Below are positions 14,897 through 20,988 of a DNA stretch of 20,988 nucleotides, one piece after another. Position numbers and translations under genes: made by a program. Numbering within the stretch: the first letter of the stretch is position 1; every line of letters starts with the position of its first letter. The stretch is from an uncultured Acetatifactor sp. (GTDB taxonomy: Bacteria > Bacillota > Clostridia > Lachnospirales > Lachnospiraceae): NCBI GenBank assembly GCA_910586775.1, contig CAJUJN010000041.1, forward strand, positions 16,589-37,576, in the 5' to 3' direction. The notes below the pieces were generated by a model, which was not told the origin of the DNA, ran no database searches, and saw only the letters and a list, made by a program, of their open reading frames with translations.

Positions 14897-16059
14897 GAAA
14901 TCCGTTATCAGAAATGGTTGTAAAAATCAAGCCTTCGGGCATCCGGAAGTTTTTCGACATTGCCAGCGAGATGAAGGATGCCATTTCCCTGGGCGTGGGC
15001 GAGCCGGATTTCGATACCCCCTGGCATATCCGGGACGAGGGCATTTATTCCCTGGAGAGGGGAAGGACTTTTTATACTTCCAACGCAGGCCTGAAAGAGC
15101 TGCGGGAGGAGATAGCAGGCTACCTGTATAGAAAACAGGGGATCCGTTACGAGCATCCCATGAAAGAAATCCTGGTCACGGTGGGCGGTTCCGAAGCCAT
15201 CGACATCGGCTTCCGCGCCATGATCAATCCAGGGGACGAGGTACTGATCCCTCAGCCCAGTTTTGTATCTTATGAGCCCTGTGCGGTGATGGCGGGAGCA
15301 ACTCCTGTGATCATCAATCTGAAGGCGGAAAATGAATTCCGGCTTACGGCCCGGGAACTGGAGGATGCGATTACGGACAAAACCAAGATCCTGGTGCTGC
15401 CTTTCCCTAATAACCCTACCGGGGCGATCATGGAGAGGAAGGATCTGGAGGAAATAGCGGAGGTCATTATAAAACATGACATATATGTCATGTCGGATGA
15501 GATTTATTCTGAACTTTCCTATAAGGAGAAGCATGTGTCCATAGCCCAGATTCCGGGGATGAAGGAGCGTACCATATTGATCAACGGCTTCTCCAAGGCA
15601 TTTGCCATGACGGGATGGAGGCTCGGCTACGCCTGCGGGCCGGAGGCGATCATCGAGCAGATGATCAAGATTCATCAGTTTGCCATAATGTGCGCCCCTA
15701 CGACCAGCCAGTATGCGGCGATAGAAGCTCTGAAGAACGGCGATGAGGATGTGGCTGAGATGTGCACCGCCTACAACCAGAGGCGGAGGTACCTGGTGCA
15801 TTGTTTCAAAGAGATGGGGCTGGAGTGCTTTGAGCCTTACGGCGCGTTTTATATCTTCCCGTGCATTAAGGAATTCGGCATGTCCAGTGATGACTTTGCC
15901 ATGCGGTTTTTGAAAGAGGAGAAGGTTGCGGTAGTGCCCGGGAATGCCTTCGGGGACTGCGGGGAGGGATATCTGAGGATTTCCTATGCTTCTTCACTGG
16001 AGAATCTGAAGATTGCAATGGGCAGGTTGACGGAATTTATCGGGCGTCTGCGGGCTTAA
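14893..16059 (+). CDS. PLP-dependent class I/II aminotransferase
   Basis: A 388-aa fold-type I aminotransferase. The PLP-binding lysine is K235 in NGFSKAFAMTGWRLGY (231-246). Other cofactor and substrate residues are N174 in NNPTG, D202 and Y205 in SDEIY, R243, and the carboxylate-binding R362 in YLRISYA. The glycine-rich SEAIDIGF (100-107) follows the usual GG turn. These enzymes move amino groups between amino acids and 2-oxo acids (the closest well-known groups use aspartate, alanine or aromatic substrates). The substrate is not readable here. It starts inside the stop of the Lrp-type regulator (ATGA overlap), and a strong terminator closes the pair 12 bases after its stop. The length is typical. 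Confidence 0.92.
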   Translation: MRNPLSEMVVKIKPSGIRKFFDIASEMKDAISLGVGEPDFDTPWHIRDEGIYSLERGRTFYTSNAGLKELREEIAGYLYRKQGIRYEHPMKEILVTVGGSEAIDIGFRAMINPGDEVLIPQPSFVSYEPCAVMAGATPVIINLKAENEFRLTARELEDAITDKTKILVLPFPNNPTGAIMERKDLEEIAEVIIKHDIYVMSDEIYSELSYKEKHVSIAQIPGMKERTILINGFSKAFAMTGWRLGYACGPEAIIEQMIKIHQFAIMCAPTTSQYAAIEALKNGDEDVAEMCTAYNQRRRYLVHCFKEMGLECFEPYGAFYIFPCIKEFGMSSDDFAMRFLKEEKVAVVPGNAFGDCGEGYLRISYASSLENLKIAMGRLTEFIGRLRA

Positions 16060-16070
16060 GCGCCCCCTGA

Positions 16071-16101
16071 AGGGCATCTGTTGGAGCAGGTGCTCTTTTT
16101 T
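16071..16101 (+). terminator. Intrinsic terminator of the regulator-aminotransferase operon
   Basis: The stem AGGGCATCTG (16071-16080) pairs with CAGGTGCTCT (16087-16096). That is 10 bp with two G-U pairs and a 6-nt loop TTGGAG. It ends in a run of six T (16096-16101). Confidence 0.8.
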
Positions 16102-16164
16102 CCGAAAAATCAAGGCTTTTTAGTATATGTTTCCAATTCCTTTGAAATTCTGACATAAAATAAT

Positions 16165-16193
16165 TTGACATACACATAATAACCATATATAAT
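16165..16193 (+). promoter_or_regulatory. Perfect consensus sigma-A promoter of the antitoxin gene
   Basis: TTGACA (16165-16170) and TATAAT (16188-16193) are spaced exactly 17 bp, in AT-rich DNA unlike the flanks. TACGAAAAAACATACGAAATTACGG repeats TACGA/TTACGG words just downstream and could be the antitoxin operator. Because no terminator follows, this promoter probably also transcribes trmL. Confidence 0.8.
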
Positions 16194-16232
16194 AAAAGTA
16201 CGAAAAAACATACGAAATTACGGAGTGATACT

Positions 16233-16493
16233 ATGTTAGCAGTAAAAAGCATGGATGTACGTGATAATTTTAAGGAATGGTGCAATAAAGTAATAAGCGG
16301 TGAAACGCTTGTTGTGTCACGGCCTAAAAATGAAAATGTAGTAATCGTATCTGAAAAAGAGTATAACGAATTGGCAAAAGCAAAAAGGAATGAGGAATAT
16401 CTAAAAAAATTAGACCATAGTTTTGCCCAATTAGAACAAGGTGAAGTAATTCATAAATCACTCGAGGAATTGAGGGCTATGATTGATGAATGA
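16233..16493 (+). CDS. Type II antitoxin, Phd/YefM family
   Basis: An 86-aa protein. The N-terminal Phd/YefM DNA-binding fold (about 1-50) is seen in MLAVKSMDVRDNF, the SGETLVVSRPKNENVVIVSEKEY core and the following NEL. The C-terminal half (55-86) is charged and ends in EVIHKSLEELRAMIDE, the toxin-wrapping part in this family. Such antitoxins repress their own operon and neutralise YoeB-type mRNA interferases. GGAGTG precedes the ATG by five bases. Codons are AT-rich compared with both neighbours, a sign of transfer. Its stop overlaps the start of the toxin frame by 8 bp (ATGAATGA), the usual arrangement, but the toxin is cut short, so this antitoxin is orphaned. It looks intact. Confidence 0.88.
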   Translation: MLAVKSMDVRDNFKEWCNKVISGETLVVSRPKNENVVIVSEKEYNELAKAKRNEEYLKKLDHSFAQLEQGEVIHKSLEELRAMIDE

Positions 16494-16602
16494 TTTCACC
16501 TTTTCACCAGATGCGATGGCTGAATTCATGGATTGGATTAAAAAAGACAAGAAAACGGCAAATAAAATTTACTCGCTGATCGAAGATATACGAAGAAACG
16601 GA
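16486..16602 (+). pseudogene. Truncated YoeB/Txe-type toxin (N-terminal ~39 codons only)
   Basis: From ATG 16486 the frame reads MNDFTFSPDAMAEFMDWIKK and then DKKTANKIYSLIEDIRRNG. This aligns with the first helices of YoeB-type RelE-fold toxins (E. coli KRIVKKINELIKDTRR). Full toxins are about 84-88 aa and need a later Glu, Arg and a C-terminal His-Tyr for mRNA cleavage; all of these are absent. After Gly39 (16602) homology stops and the trmL ribosome binding sites begin. There is no stop codon: the frame continues straight into trmL, so initiation here would give a 210-aa toxin-fragment-TrmL chain. Confidence 0.8.
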
Positions 16603-16620
16603 AGGAGGACAGGAGTAAAG

Positions 16621-17115
16621 ATGCATATCATATTACATCAGCCGGAGATACCGGGAAATACAGGAAATATCGGGCGTACCTGCACAGCAACAGGTATACC
16701 CCTGCATTTGATAGAGCCTCTGGGCTTTCACCTGGACGAAAGGTCTATCAGGCGGGCCGGGATGGATTACTGGCATCAGCTGGAAGTGCATCGGTATATG
16801 AATTTCCAGGAATTTCAGGAGCTGCACCCCGGGGCGAAAATCTGGATGGCCACCACCAAGGCGAGGCATGTCTATACGGAAGTGGCGTATGGCCCGGATG
16901 ATTACATTATGTTCGGCAAAGAGAGTGCGGGGATTCCGGAGGAAATCCTGGTGGAGCATGAGGAGGAATGTATCCGGATTCCCATGCTGTCTGCAATCCG
17001 TTCCCTGAATCTGTCCAACGCTGTATCGATCGTGCTCTACGAAGCTTTGCGGCAAAATGGATTTGCGGGGATGCAGCAGGAAGGGGAACTGCATCGGTTG
17101 AAGTGGAGAGAGTGA
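16621..17115 (+). CDS. trmL: tRNA (cytidine(34)-2'-O)-methyltransferase TrmL (SPOUT family)
   Basis: A 164-aa enzyme that transfers methyl from S-adenosylmethionine to the ribose of wobble nucleotide 34 in leucine tRNAs. The family signature runs through MHIILHQPEIPGNTGNIGRT (1-20), then LHLIEPLGF, RRAGMDYW, MFGKESAGIPEEIL and the knot-forming IPMLSAIRSLNLSNAVSIVL, where the SLNLSNAV loop binds the cofactor. The length is normal for TrmL when started at 16621. AAGGAGG at 16602-16608 and AGGAG at 16611-16615 support this start. The frame is also open upstream through the truncated toxin to 16486. The adjacent promoter now available is that of the antitoxin gene. Confidence 0.92.
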   Translation: MHIILHQPEIPGNTGNIGRTCTATGIPLHLIEPLGFHLDERSIRRAGMDYWHQLEVHRYMNFQEFQELHPGAKIWMATTKARHVYTEVAYGPDDYIMFGKESAGIPEEILVEHEEECIRIPMLSAIRSLNLSNAVSIVLYEALRQNGFAGMQQEGELHRLKWRE

Positions 17116-17160
17116 AGTGGAATTTATACTCACGCTCAGAAACATTTGCCAACGTAAATA

Positions 17161-17219
17161 TATAACGAGTGAGCGTTTCTGCAATATGAAATCAAAAAGC
17201 GGAAAAAGAATGCGCTCAC
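17161..17219 (-). repeat. Dispersed ~59-bp repeat, copy 2 (inverted)
   Basis: The reverse complement matches 13958-14015, with an exact 15-bp block at 17161-17175. The ends GTGAGCG (17169-17175, plus strand) and CGCTCAC (17213-17219) pair over 7 bp. GTGAGCG can instead pair with CGCTCA at 17133-17138, and GTTTCT (17175-17180) with AGAAAC (17138-17143), giving alternative or pseudoknot-like folds. It lies between trmL and the acetyltransferase gene. Confidence 0.7.
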
Positions 17220-17239
17220 GGGTATAGAGGTATGGTAGT

Positions 17240-17764
17240 ATGGTTTATTTCTCGAAAGGACAGTTAACGATCCGCAACATGGAACCAGGGGATGCACGGG
17301 CGATTACAGAGGCCGAAATTGAGCAGGGCTGGGATGCGTCCGTTGAAAAATACCTGAAAAGGTTGGAAGACCAGAGCGCGGGAAAGGCAGTTTCCCTGGT
17401 TGCGGAATATGGGGGCAGGCCCGTGGGATATTTAAATGTGTATCCTAATCCTGCAAGCGGCCCCTTTGTCGGGAAGGGGTATCCGGAGCTGGTGGATTTC
17501 GGGGTATTGGAAAAATACAGGAAGCTTGGAATCGGCACCGTCCTGATGGACGTGGCGGAAGAAATCGCTGCAGGGTATGCGGATGTGGTCACCATTGGCG
17601 TCGGACTCCACAGCGGTTACGGAAGCGCCCAGCGAATGTATGTGAAGCGCGGTTATATACCGGACGGCTCCGGTGTGTGGTTTCGCGATAAGATATGTGC
17701 GCCGTATGGGGAATGCGTGAATGATGATGATCTGGTTCTGCACTTTTCGAAGAAATTGAGGTGA
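17240..17764 (+). CDS. GNAT family N-acetyltransferase
   Basis: A 174-aa single-domain GNAT protein. LTIRNMEPGDARAITE (9-24) is the first strand-helix. VSLVAEYGGRPVGYLNVYP (51-69) is the central strand. The acetyl-CoA loop is R94-K-L-G-I-G99 in LEKYRKLGIGTVLMD, and AQRMYVKRGYIPDGSG supplies the terminal YxxxGY element. It acetylates an unknown amine with acetyl-CoA. ATG 17240 is the only start in frame near the AGAGG at 17226. The downstream GNAT-like gene begins 62 bp after its stop, with its own strong ribosome binding site, so the two are probably co-transcribed. Confidence 0.88.
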   Translation: MVYFSKGQLTIRNMEPGDARAITEAEIEQGWDASVEKYLKRLEDQSAGKAVSLVAEYGGRPVGYLNVYPNPASGPFVGKGYPELVDFGVLEKYRKLGIGTVLMDVAEEIAAGYADVVTIGVGLHSGYGSAQRMYVKRGYIPDGSGVWFRDKICAPYGECVNDDDLVLHFSKKLR

Positions 17765-17826
17765 CGGTGCCTGGAGGATGATTGGTTCTTTCCAATTCCA
17801 AAAGCGAAAGACAGGGGAGGCGCAGG

Positions 17827-18549
17827 ATGGTTCGGCTTGATATGGATCAGAACCGTGTGAGGGTTTATGAGGATAGCACGGTTATTGGGTCGATTGAACT
17901 GTATGATAATCTTTATCACATGCAAAACCAGTATTTGAAACTGGATGATTTTACTTATGACACCAGAATAAGCGAGGAATTGTTTCGGAAATTACACGAC
18001 AGGATAGGCAGACCTTTACAGATTATGACAGCGTCTGAGGATGAGCCGTTGATAGAGTTTATTGTCTCCGGCGGGTTTGTGTGTAAGCGAAAATGTTATG
18101 AAGTGGAGGCGGCTCGAGAGGATTATATCGGGGAAGCCGTGACAGGGAGCATTTCGCGGGCGGAAAAAGGGGAAAAAGAATACGGTCACTGCTGCAGACT
18201 GCTGTATGACCGATATGCGGAGACACACAGTGCAATCAATCCTTTGACTGCAGAGCTCCCGGTGTTCGCATCTGACTTGCCGGATTGTGTATGTTATCAG
18301 ATGAGAGAGGGAAGGATTATTGGTTTTGCTTTTGTGGCAGAAAATGAAATTGCGTATGTGTACGGCGAAGACGGGAGGGACTTTGTTCCCTTTGCAGAAG
18401 CTTTGGCCTGCAGTCTTTTTGCGCAATATCAGACTGTCTGTTTTGAAGCGGATGATTGTGACCGGACGGCAATGCAGTTGAAAAATTTGTTTACATGCCG
18501 GAATGATGTCAGTTTTGACACTTATATCTATGACTGTAATTCAATATGA
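17827..18549 (+). CDS. GNAT-like protein of unknown function
   Basis: A 240-aa soluble protein with a weak GNAT flavour. The C-terminal half has ICYQ-type strands (VCYQMREGRIIGFAFVAEN) and a final FEADDCDRTAMQLKNLFTC, which reads like the last helix-strand of GNAT folds. The N-terminal half (MVRLDMDQNRVRVYEDSTVI and IEFIVSGGFVCKRKCYEVE) could be a second, eroded copy. No clear acetyl-CoA loop (Q/RxxGxG/A) is seen, so activity is uncertain. I chose ATG 17827 because GGGGAGG lies six bases upstream; a TTG at 17782 is in frame. Cysteine content is notable (eight). A strong terminator follows within about 30 bp. Confidence 0.7.
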   Translation: MVRLDMDQNRVRVYEDSTVIGSIELYDNLYHMQNQYLKLDDFTYDTRISEELFRKLHDRIGRPLQIMTASEDEPLIEFIVSGGFVCKRKCYEVEAAREDYIGEAVTGSISRAEKGEKEYGHCCRLLYDRYAETHSAINPLTAELPVFASDLPDCVCYQMREGRIIGFAFVAENEIAYVYGEDGRDFVPFAEALACSLFAQYQTVCFEADDCDRTAMQLKNLFTCRNDVSFDTYIYDCNSI

Positions 18550-18580
18550 GAGTGATGAAGGAAAAAGGAGTATTTCCGTT

Positions 18581-18603
18581 GGAAGCGGGGATGCTTCTTT
18601 TTT
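18581..18603 (+). terminator. Terminator after the GNAT-like gene
   Basis: GAAGC (18582-18586) and GCTTC (18593-18597) form a short stem with loop GGGGAT, followed by six T (18598-18603). It begins about 30 bp after the stop codon. Confidence 0.6.
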
Positions 18604-18683
18604 GGTGTTTTTTGTTAACGGATGGTATCAGGTATTTTCCGGCTTTTCAGATAAAACAGGCATATACCTGGACTGGTGCCCAA

Positions 18684-18728
18684 CCCTTGCATGCAGAGCT
18701 CCCGATAGCTCTGCGCAAGGGTATTTTT
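18684..18728 (+). terminator. Second, longer hairpin terminator
   Basis: CCCTTGC-AT-GCAGAGCT (18684-18700) pairs with AGCTCTGC-GCAAGGG (18707-18721). That is 15 bp with a 2-nt bulge and loop CCCGAT, followed by TATTTTTG. Confidence 0.75.
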
Positions 18729-18885
18729 GATTCCTTTTAGTGTACGGCCTGCATGTCTCAGTATTCTGCGTCAACGCTCAGGTCATGCAGGTACATGTTG
18801 CAGGAGTGCGTATTGAGGTATGCACATTTTAGTGTGGCCTGTATATAATCATTATAAATTATCCTGATAATGGAGAATATATTAT

Positions 18886-18913
18886 TTGAAAAAAATGTAC
18901 TTTTTGATATAAT
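18886..18913 (+). promoter_or_regulatory. Possible promoter of the DUF1905 gene
   Basis: TTGAAA (18886-18891) and perfect TATAAT (18908-18913) are spaced 16 bp. Transcription from here would start near 18920, only a few bases before ATG 18924, giving an almost leaderless message. An alternative -10 lies at 18844-18849. Confidence 0.4.
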
Positions 18914-18923
18914 GTCTAAAAGA

Positions 18924-19223
18924 ATGCGATTCAGGAATTTGAAAAAATATATACCTTATGTCATTTTACCTTATGAAATCAGGAAAGAATTTGGGCGCGG
19001 CAGAGTGAAGGTGCATGTCACGTTTGACGGGGGGCCTTATGCCGGCAGCATTGTAAATATGGGAGTCAGGAATGCGGATGGGAGTATCTGCTGCATTATA
19101 GGTTTCAGGAAGGACATCCGCTCTCAAATCGGAAAGCAACCAGGAGATAAGGTTGTGGTGACTGTCAGGGAACGTGAGCAGGGCAGCAGTGACTGTTGTC
19201 TGAGCGGCAAATGGCTGTTGTAA
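18924..19223 (+). CDS. DUF1905 family protein
   Basis: A 99-aa small beta-rich protein. LPYEIRKEFGRGRVKVHVTF, GGPYAGSIVNMGV, GSICCIIGFRKDIRSQIG and KQPGDKVVVTVRERE match the DUF1905 pattern throughout. The family's function is unknown; members are often paired with a YdeI-like domain, which is absent here. Start choice is uncertain. ATG 18870 is in frame but adds 18 residues that do not fit the family and would overlap the consensus promoter at 18886-18913. ATG 18924 fits the family edge better. No good ribosome binding site precedes either. The N-terminal strand-loop before LPYEI looks several residues shorter than in the relatives I recall (a xxDIDGAY-type turn is missing). The metallophosphoesterase gene follows 28 bp downstream. 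Confidence 0.75.
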   Translation: MRFRNLKKYIPYVILPYEIRKEFGRGRVKVHVTFDGGPYAGSIVNMGVRNADGSICCIIGFRKDIRSQIGKQPGDKVVVTVREREQGSSDCCLSGKWLL

Positions 19224-19251
19224 CATAAGAGAACGGAAAGGAGAATTATGT

Positions 19252-20541
19252 ATGTGGGCACTGATATTTGGAGGGCTTATTTGGGGTTCGATTCTTGGAA
19301 TCCTGTATTTGGCCAGCCGGTTTGCTAAATTCCGGCTGATCCAAAGAGCTGTAAGGGGAAAGAAGATTCCGGGTTTTCTTCTGGGGATAGTTCCGGTGGC
19401 AGCAATCGCTTTTGTTACCGGGGCTGCCCTGGGCACAATCAACGGGGAGATTGCCATACTGCATCTGGTGGTCTTCTGGCTGCTGTGTGACGGGATCAGT
19501 AAGATTGCGGAAAAGAGGCGCAGAGAGAAATTTTTAAGGTATTATGCGGGAGGCTTTGCAATCGGAATCACATTTGTTTATCTGGTTTGCGGATGGTTTC
19601 TGGCGAATAACGTATGGCGGAAGCCCTATACAGTGGAGACCGAAAAGCAGGTGGGGACCCTGCGGATTGTACAGTTTGCGGATTCTCATGTGGGCAATAC
19701 TTTCAGCGGAGAGGGATTTGCCAGGTGGGTGGAAGACATGCAGGCAGAGGAGCCGGATATCGTGGTGATCACAGGGGACTATGTGGATGATGATACATCA
19801 AAAGAAGATATGATCGCCGCCTGTCAGGCCCTGGGCACGCTGAAGACTACATATGGTGTGTATTATGCGTTCGGAAATCATGACAAGGGATATTACGATC
19901 AGGCATACCGGGGTTACAGCGGGGATGATCTGATCGCAGAGCTGGAGAAGAACAATGTGATTGTACTGCAGGATGAAATCGTATTGTTGGACAATCGTTT
20001 CTATCTGATCGGAAGACAGGACCGCGTGGAGGAGCAGCTGGGAAGGTCGAGGGCATCCATGGAAGAATTGACGGCGGGACTGGATCCGAATAAATTCAGT
20101 ATTGTCATGGACCATCAGCCTCATGATTACCAGGCTCAGGAGGCGTCCGGGGTGGATCTGGTGCTGTCCGGGCATACTCATGGAGGACAGATGATCCCCT
20201 TTAACCGCATGGGCGAATGGCTGGGGCTGGATGAAAAGATCTATGGTATGGAAAAGCGGGGGGATACCAGCTTTATAGTGACTTCCGGTATTTCGGACTG
20301 GGCAATCAAGTTCAAGACCGGATGCAAATCGGAGTATGTGGTGATTGATGTGCAGGGAGCGGAAGCCGATTATGGGACGGTGCCTGAGGGTGATGCTGCT
20401 TACGGGGCGGTGCCTGAGGGGGATGCTGCTTACGGGGCGGTGCCCGAGTCGGAGGCTGTACCTGAGGCAGAAGCTAAGGCGGAAACTGCACCTAAGGCGG
20501 AAGCTACATCTGAGGTGGAAACCAGGACAGGCAGTGTTTGA
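19252..20541 (+). CDS. Membrane-anchored metallophosphoesterase
   Basis: A 429-aa protein of the YkuE-like calcineurin fold. Membrane helices lie at about 3-22, 40-62, 66-82 and 98-118; the catalytic domain then follows (about 135-368). Metal-binding motifs are in order: D144-S-H146, G175-D176, G208-N-H-D211, H288/H291 in MDHQPHD and GHTHGGQ (307-313). The fold hydrolyses phosphoesters with two metal ions; some YkuE-type members act on lipid or envelope substrates, but the target is unknown here. The last 60 residues (about 370-429) are a low-complexity tail of AYGAVPEGDA decapeptides that becomes Ala/Glu/Lys-rich, unlike the fold. AGGAG lies eight bases before the ATG. The small DUF1905 gene is directly upstream and may share transcription. 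Confidence 0.9.
   Translation: MWALIFGGLIWGSILGILYLASRFAKFRLIQRAVRGKKIPGFLLGIVPVAAIAFVTGAALGTINGEIAILHLVVFWLLCDGISKIAEKRRREKFLRYYAGGFAIGITFVYLVCGWFLANNVWRKPYTVETEKQVGTLRIVQFADSHVGNTFSGEGFARWVEDMQAEEPDIVVITGDYVDDDTSKEDMIAACQALGTLKTTYGVYYAFGNHDKGYYDQAYRGYSGDDLIAELEKNNVIVLQDEIVLLDNRFYLIGRQDRVEEQLGRSRASMEELTAGLDPNKFSIVMDHQPHDYQAQEASGVDLVLSGHTHGGQMIPFNRMGEWLGLDEKIYGMEKRGDTSFIVTSGISDWAIKFKTGCKSEYVVIDVQGAEADYGTVPEGDAAYGAVPEGDAAYGAVPESEAVPEAEAKAETAPKAEATSEVETRTGSV
20371..20460 (+). repeat. 30-bp tandem repeat (three units) in the metallophosphoesterase tail
   Basis: Units at 20371, 20401 and 20431 encode YGTVPEGDAA, YGAVPEGDAA and YGAVPESEAV. Units 1 and 2 differ at three of 30 bases. The following codons continue the theme as PEAEAK and PKAEAT. 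Confidence 0.9.
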
Positions 20542-20620
20542 GTAAAAGCTCCATCTTGTATGGGCATGTAAGCGAATCTCGCATCTGAAATAACTGCATA
20601 AAAAGTCAGACATAACGAAC

Positions 20621-20648
20621 AGAAAAACCGCTGCCTCTGAGCGGCAGC
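20621..20648 (-). terminator. Intrinsic terminator of the minus-strand coiled-coil gene
   Basis: On the minus strand GCTGCC-GCTCAGA-GGCAGC (20630-20648) is a 6-bp stem followed by GGTTTTTCT (20621-20629). It sits about 200 bp past the stop of the partial gene at the right edge. Confidence 0.55.
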
Positions 20649-20650
20649 AG

Positions 20651-20687
20651 GAGAAACAGGAAACCGACAATGAGTTTCCTGTTTCTC
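20651..20687. repeat. Perfect 14-bp inverted repeat after the metallophosphoesterase gene
   Basis: GAGAAACAGGAAAC (20651-20664) and GTTTCCTGTTTCTC (20674-20687) form an exact 14-bp stem with a 9-nt loop. Without a long T tract on either side it may still end plus-strand transcription weakly. Otherwise the stretch 20542-20854 (313 bp) shows only this, the adjacent terminator and a 19-codon frame at 20740-20799 without a family. Confidence 0.75.
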
Positions 20688-20854
20688 ACTTTACGGAGTT
20701 TCTGGTGCTTTGAGGTTGTAGCTGGCAAAAAATCATGATATGAAGGCGTCTGTACAGGAGATTCTGCGGCAGCTGGCGGAGAGTTGGCAGAAGAGCTGAT
20801 TCTACAGGAGCCTTTTTGGAGCAGTTCCGTTCTTTTTTGGAATTAAATTTGGAA

Positions 20855-20988
20855 TCAGGTAATGGCTGAATTTCCTTTTAGACGATCCAATTCAGCCTGG
20901 AGCTTAGCGATGACCGAGTCCCTGGCCTTGAGGTCAGCATCTTTTTCAGCGATGACCGAGTCCCTGGCCTTGAGGTCAGCATCTTTTT
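20855..20988 (-). CDS. C-terminal end of a coiled-coil protein, cut by the window edge
   Basis: The minus strand is open from the right edge to TGA at 20855-20857, encoding 44 residues. Two identical 14-residue units KDADLKARDSVIAE are followed by KLQAELDRLKGNSAIT. Each unit is two heptads, so this is a coiled coil. In Lachnospiraceae such repeat tails are common at the end of Rpn/PD-(D/E)XK nuclease-type transposase-like proteins (from memory), which is one candidate. The catalytic part is outside the window, so the identity is open. The reading frame is convincing because the 42-bp repeat preserves it. Confidence 0.6.
   Translation of the reverse strand, partial: KDADLKARDSVIAEKDADLKARDSVIAKLQAELDRLKGNSAIT
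20906..20988 (-). repeat. 42-bp perfect tandem repeat inside the partial coiled-coil gene
   Basis: Units 20906-20947 and 20948-20988 are identical over 41 bases and would continue beyond the window. The length is a multiple of three and encodes two heptads per unit. Confidence 0.9.

Larger units (their letters stand above)
18550..18869. other. 320-bp intergenic region with two terminators
   Basis: Holds the terminators at 18581-18603 and 18684-18728 and then about 140 bp ending in AT-rich promoter-like DNA. TATAAT at 18844-18849 is preceded by TGTA but has no good -35. Two short overlapping open frames here cross the terminators and carry no domain, so none is called. Confidence 0.6.

Noticed and set aside
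18503..18740. Two overlapping short plus-strand frames after the GNAT-like gene
   Set aside because: Both run through two intrinsic terminators and show no domain.
20740..20799. 19-codon frame reading MKASVQEILRQLAESWQKS
   Set aside because: It has an amphipathic, gene-like composition but no ribosome binding site or known family; perhaps a remnant, too little to call.

Overview
The window looks like chromosomal DNA of a Clostridia bacterium, most likely Lachnospiraceae. Reasons: strong GGAGG ribosome binding sites, moderate GC, ClpS/ClpA together with a membrane-anchored AraC-type sensor-regulator, VanW and AIR-synthase-like proteins, and a DUF1905 protein whose sequence resembles those I know from this family. 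The assignment is inference; no rRNA or marker gene is present. No tRNA, rRNA, CRISPR array or intact transposase gene was seen.

Layout. 1-200: tandem 22-bp purine-rich repeats. 201-2912 (+): a Gfo/Idh/MocA oxidoreductase and an Eis-like GNAT acetyltransferase, ending in a hairpin terminator that spans the convergent stop codons. 2909-5215 (-): a 768-aa AraC-type regulator with two membrane segments. 5216-5510: its promoter, inside a 176-bp element with about 33-bp inverted ends. 5511-8499 (-): clpS-clpA, an N-degron adaptor and its unfoldase, with an unusual linker insert in ClpA. 8500-9129: divergent promoters for clpS (-) and uppP (+); the uppP promoter carries a dyad over its -35. 9130-10005: uppP. 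10014-10088: a near-perfect palindromic element. 10137-10751 (-): an unknown membrane-anchored protein. 10981-13816 (+): a 35-aa membrane miniprotein, an exported VanW-family protein and an AIR-synthase-like protein, probably one operon behind a TTGCCA-17-TATAAT promoter.

13817-14413 is a repeat-bearing spacer with one copy of a dispersed repeat and three degenerate 69-70-bp tandem units. 14414-16059 is a translationally coupled Lrp/AsnC regulator and PLP aminotransferase, closed by a good terminator. 16102-16620 is an AT-rich toxin-antitoxin scar: a perfect consensus promoter, an intact Phd/YefM antitoxin and only the first ~39 codons of a YoeB/Txe-like toxin, running in frame into trmL. After trmL lies a second, inverted copy of the dispersed repeat. 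Then come a GNAT acetyltransferase, a weak GNAT-like protein, two terminators, a DUF1905 protein, a membrane-anchored metallophosphoesterase with a repeat-grown C-terminal tail, and the 3' end of a minus-strand coiled-coil gene cut by the window edge.

Most genes are housekeeping: targeted proteolysis, undecaprenyl phosphate recycling and cell-envelope functions, tRNA wobble methylation and amino-acid metabolism. The observations most worth following are the eroded toxin-antitoxin locus fused in frame to trmL, the two copies of an approximately 59-bp dispersed repeat, the inverted-repeat element carrying the AraC regulator promoter, the Cys/His-bearing insert in ClpA, and the operator-like dyad at uppP. 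I see no convincing complete new multi-gene system.
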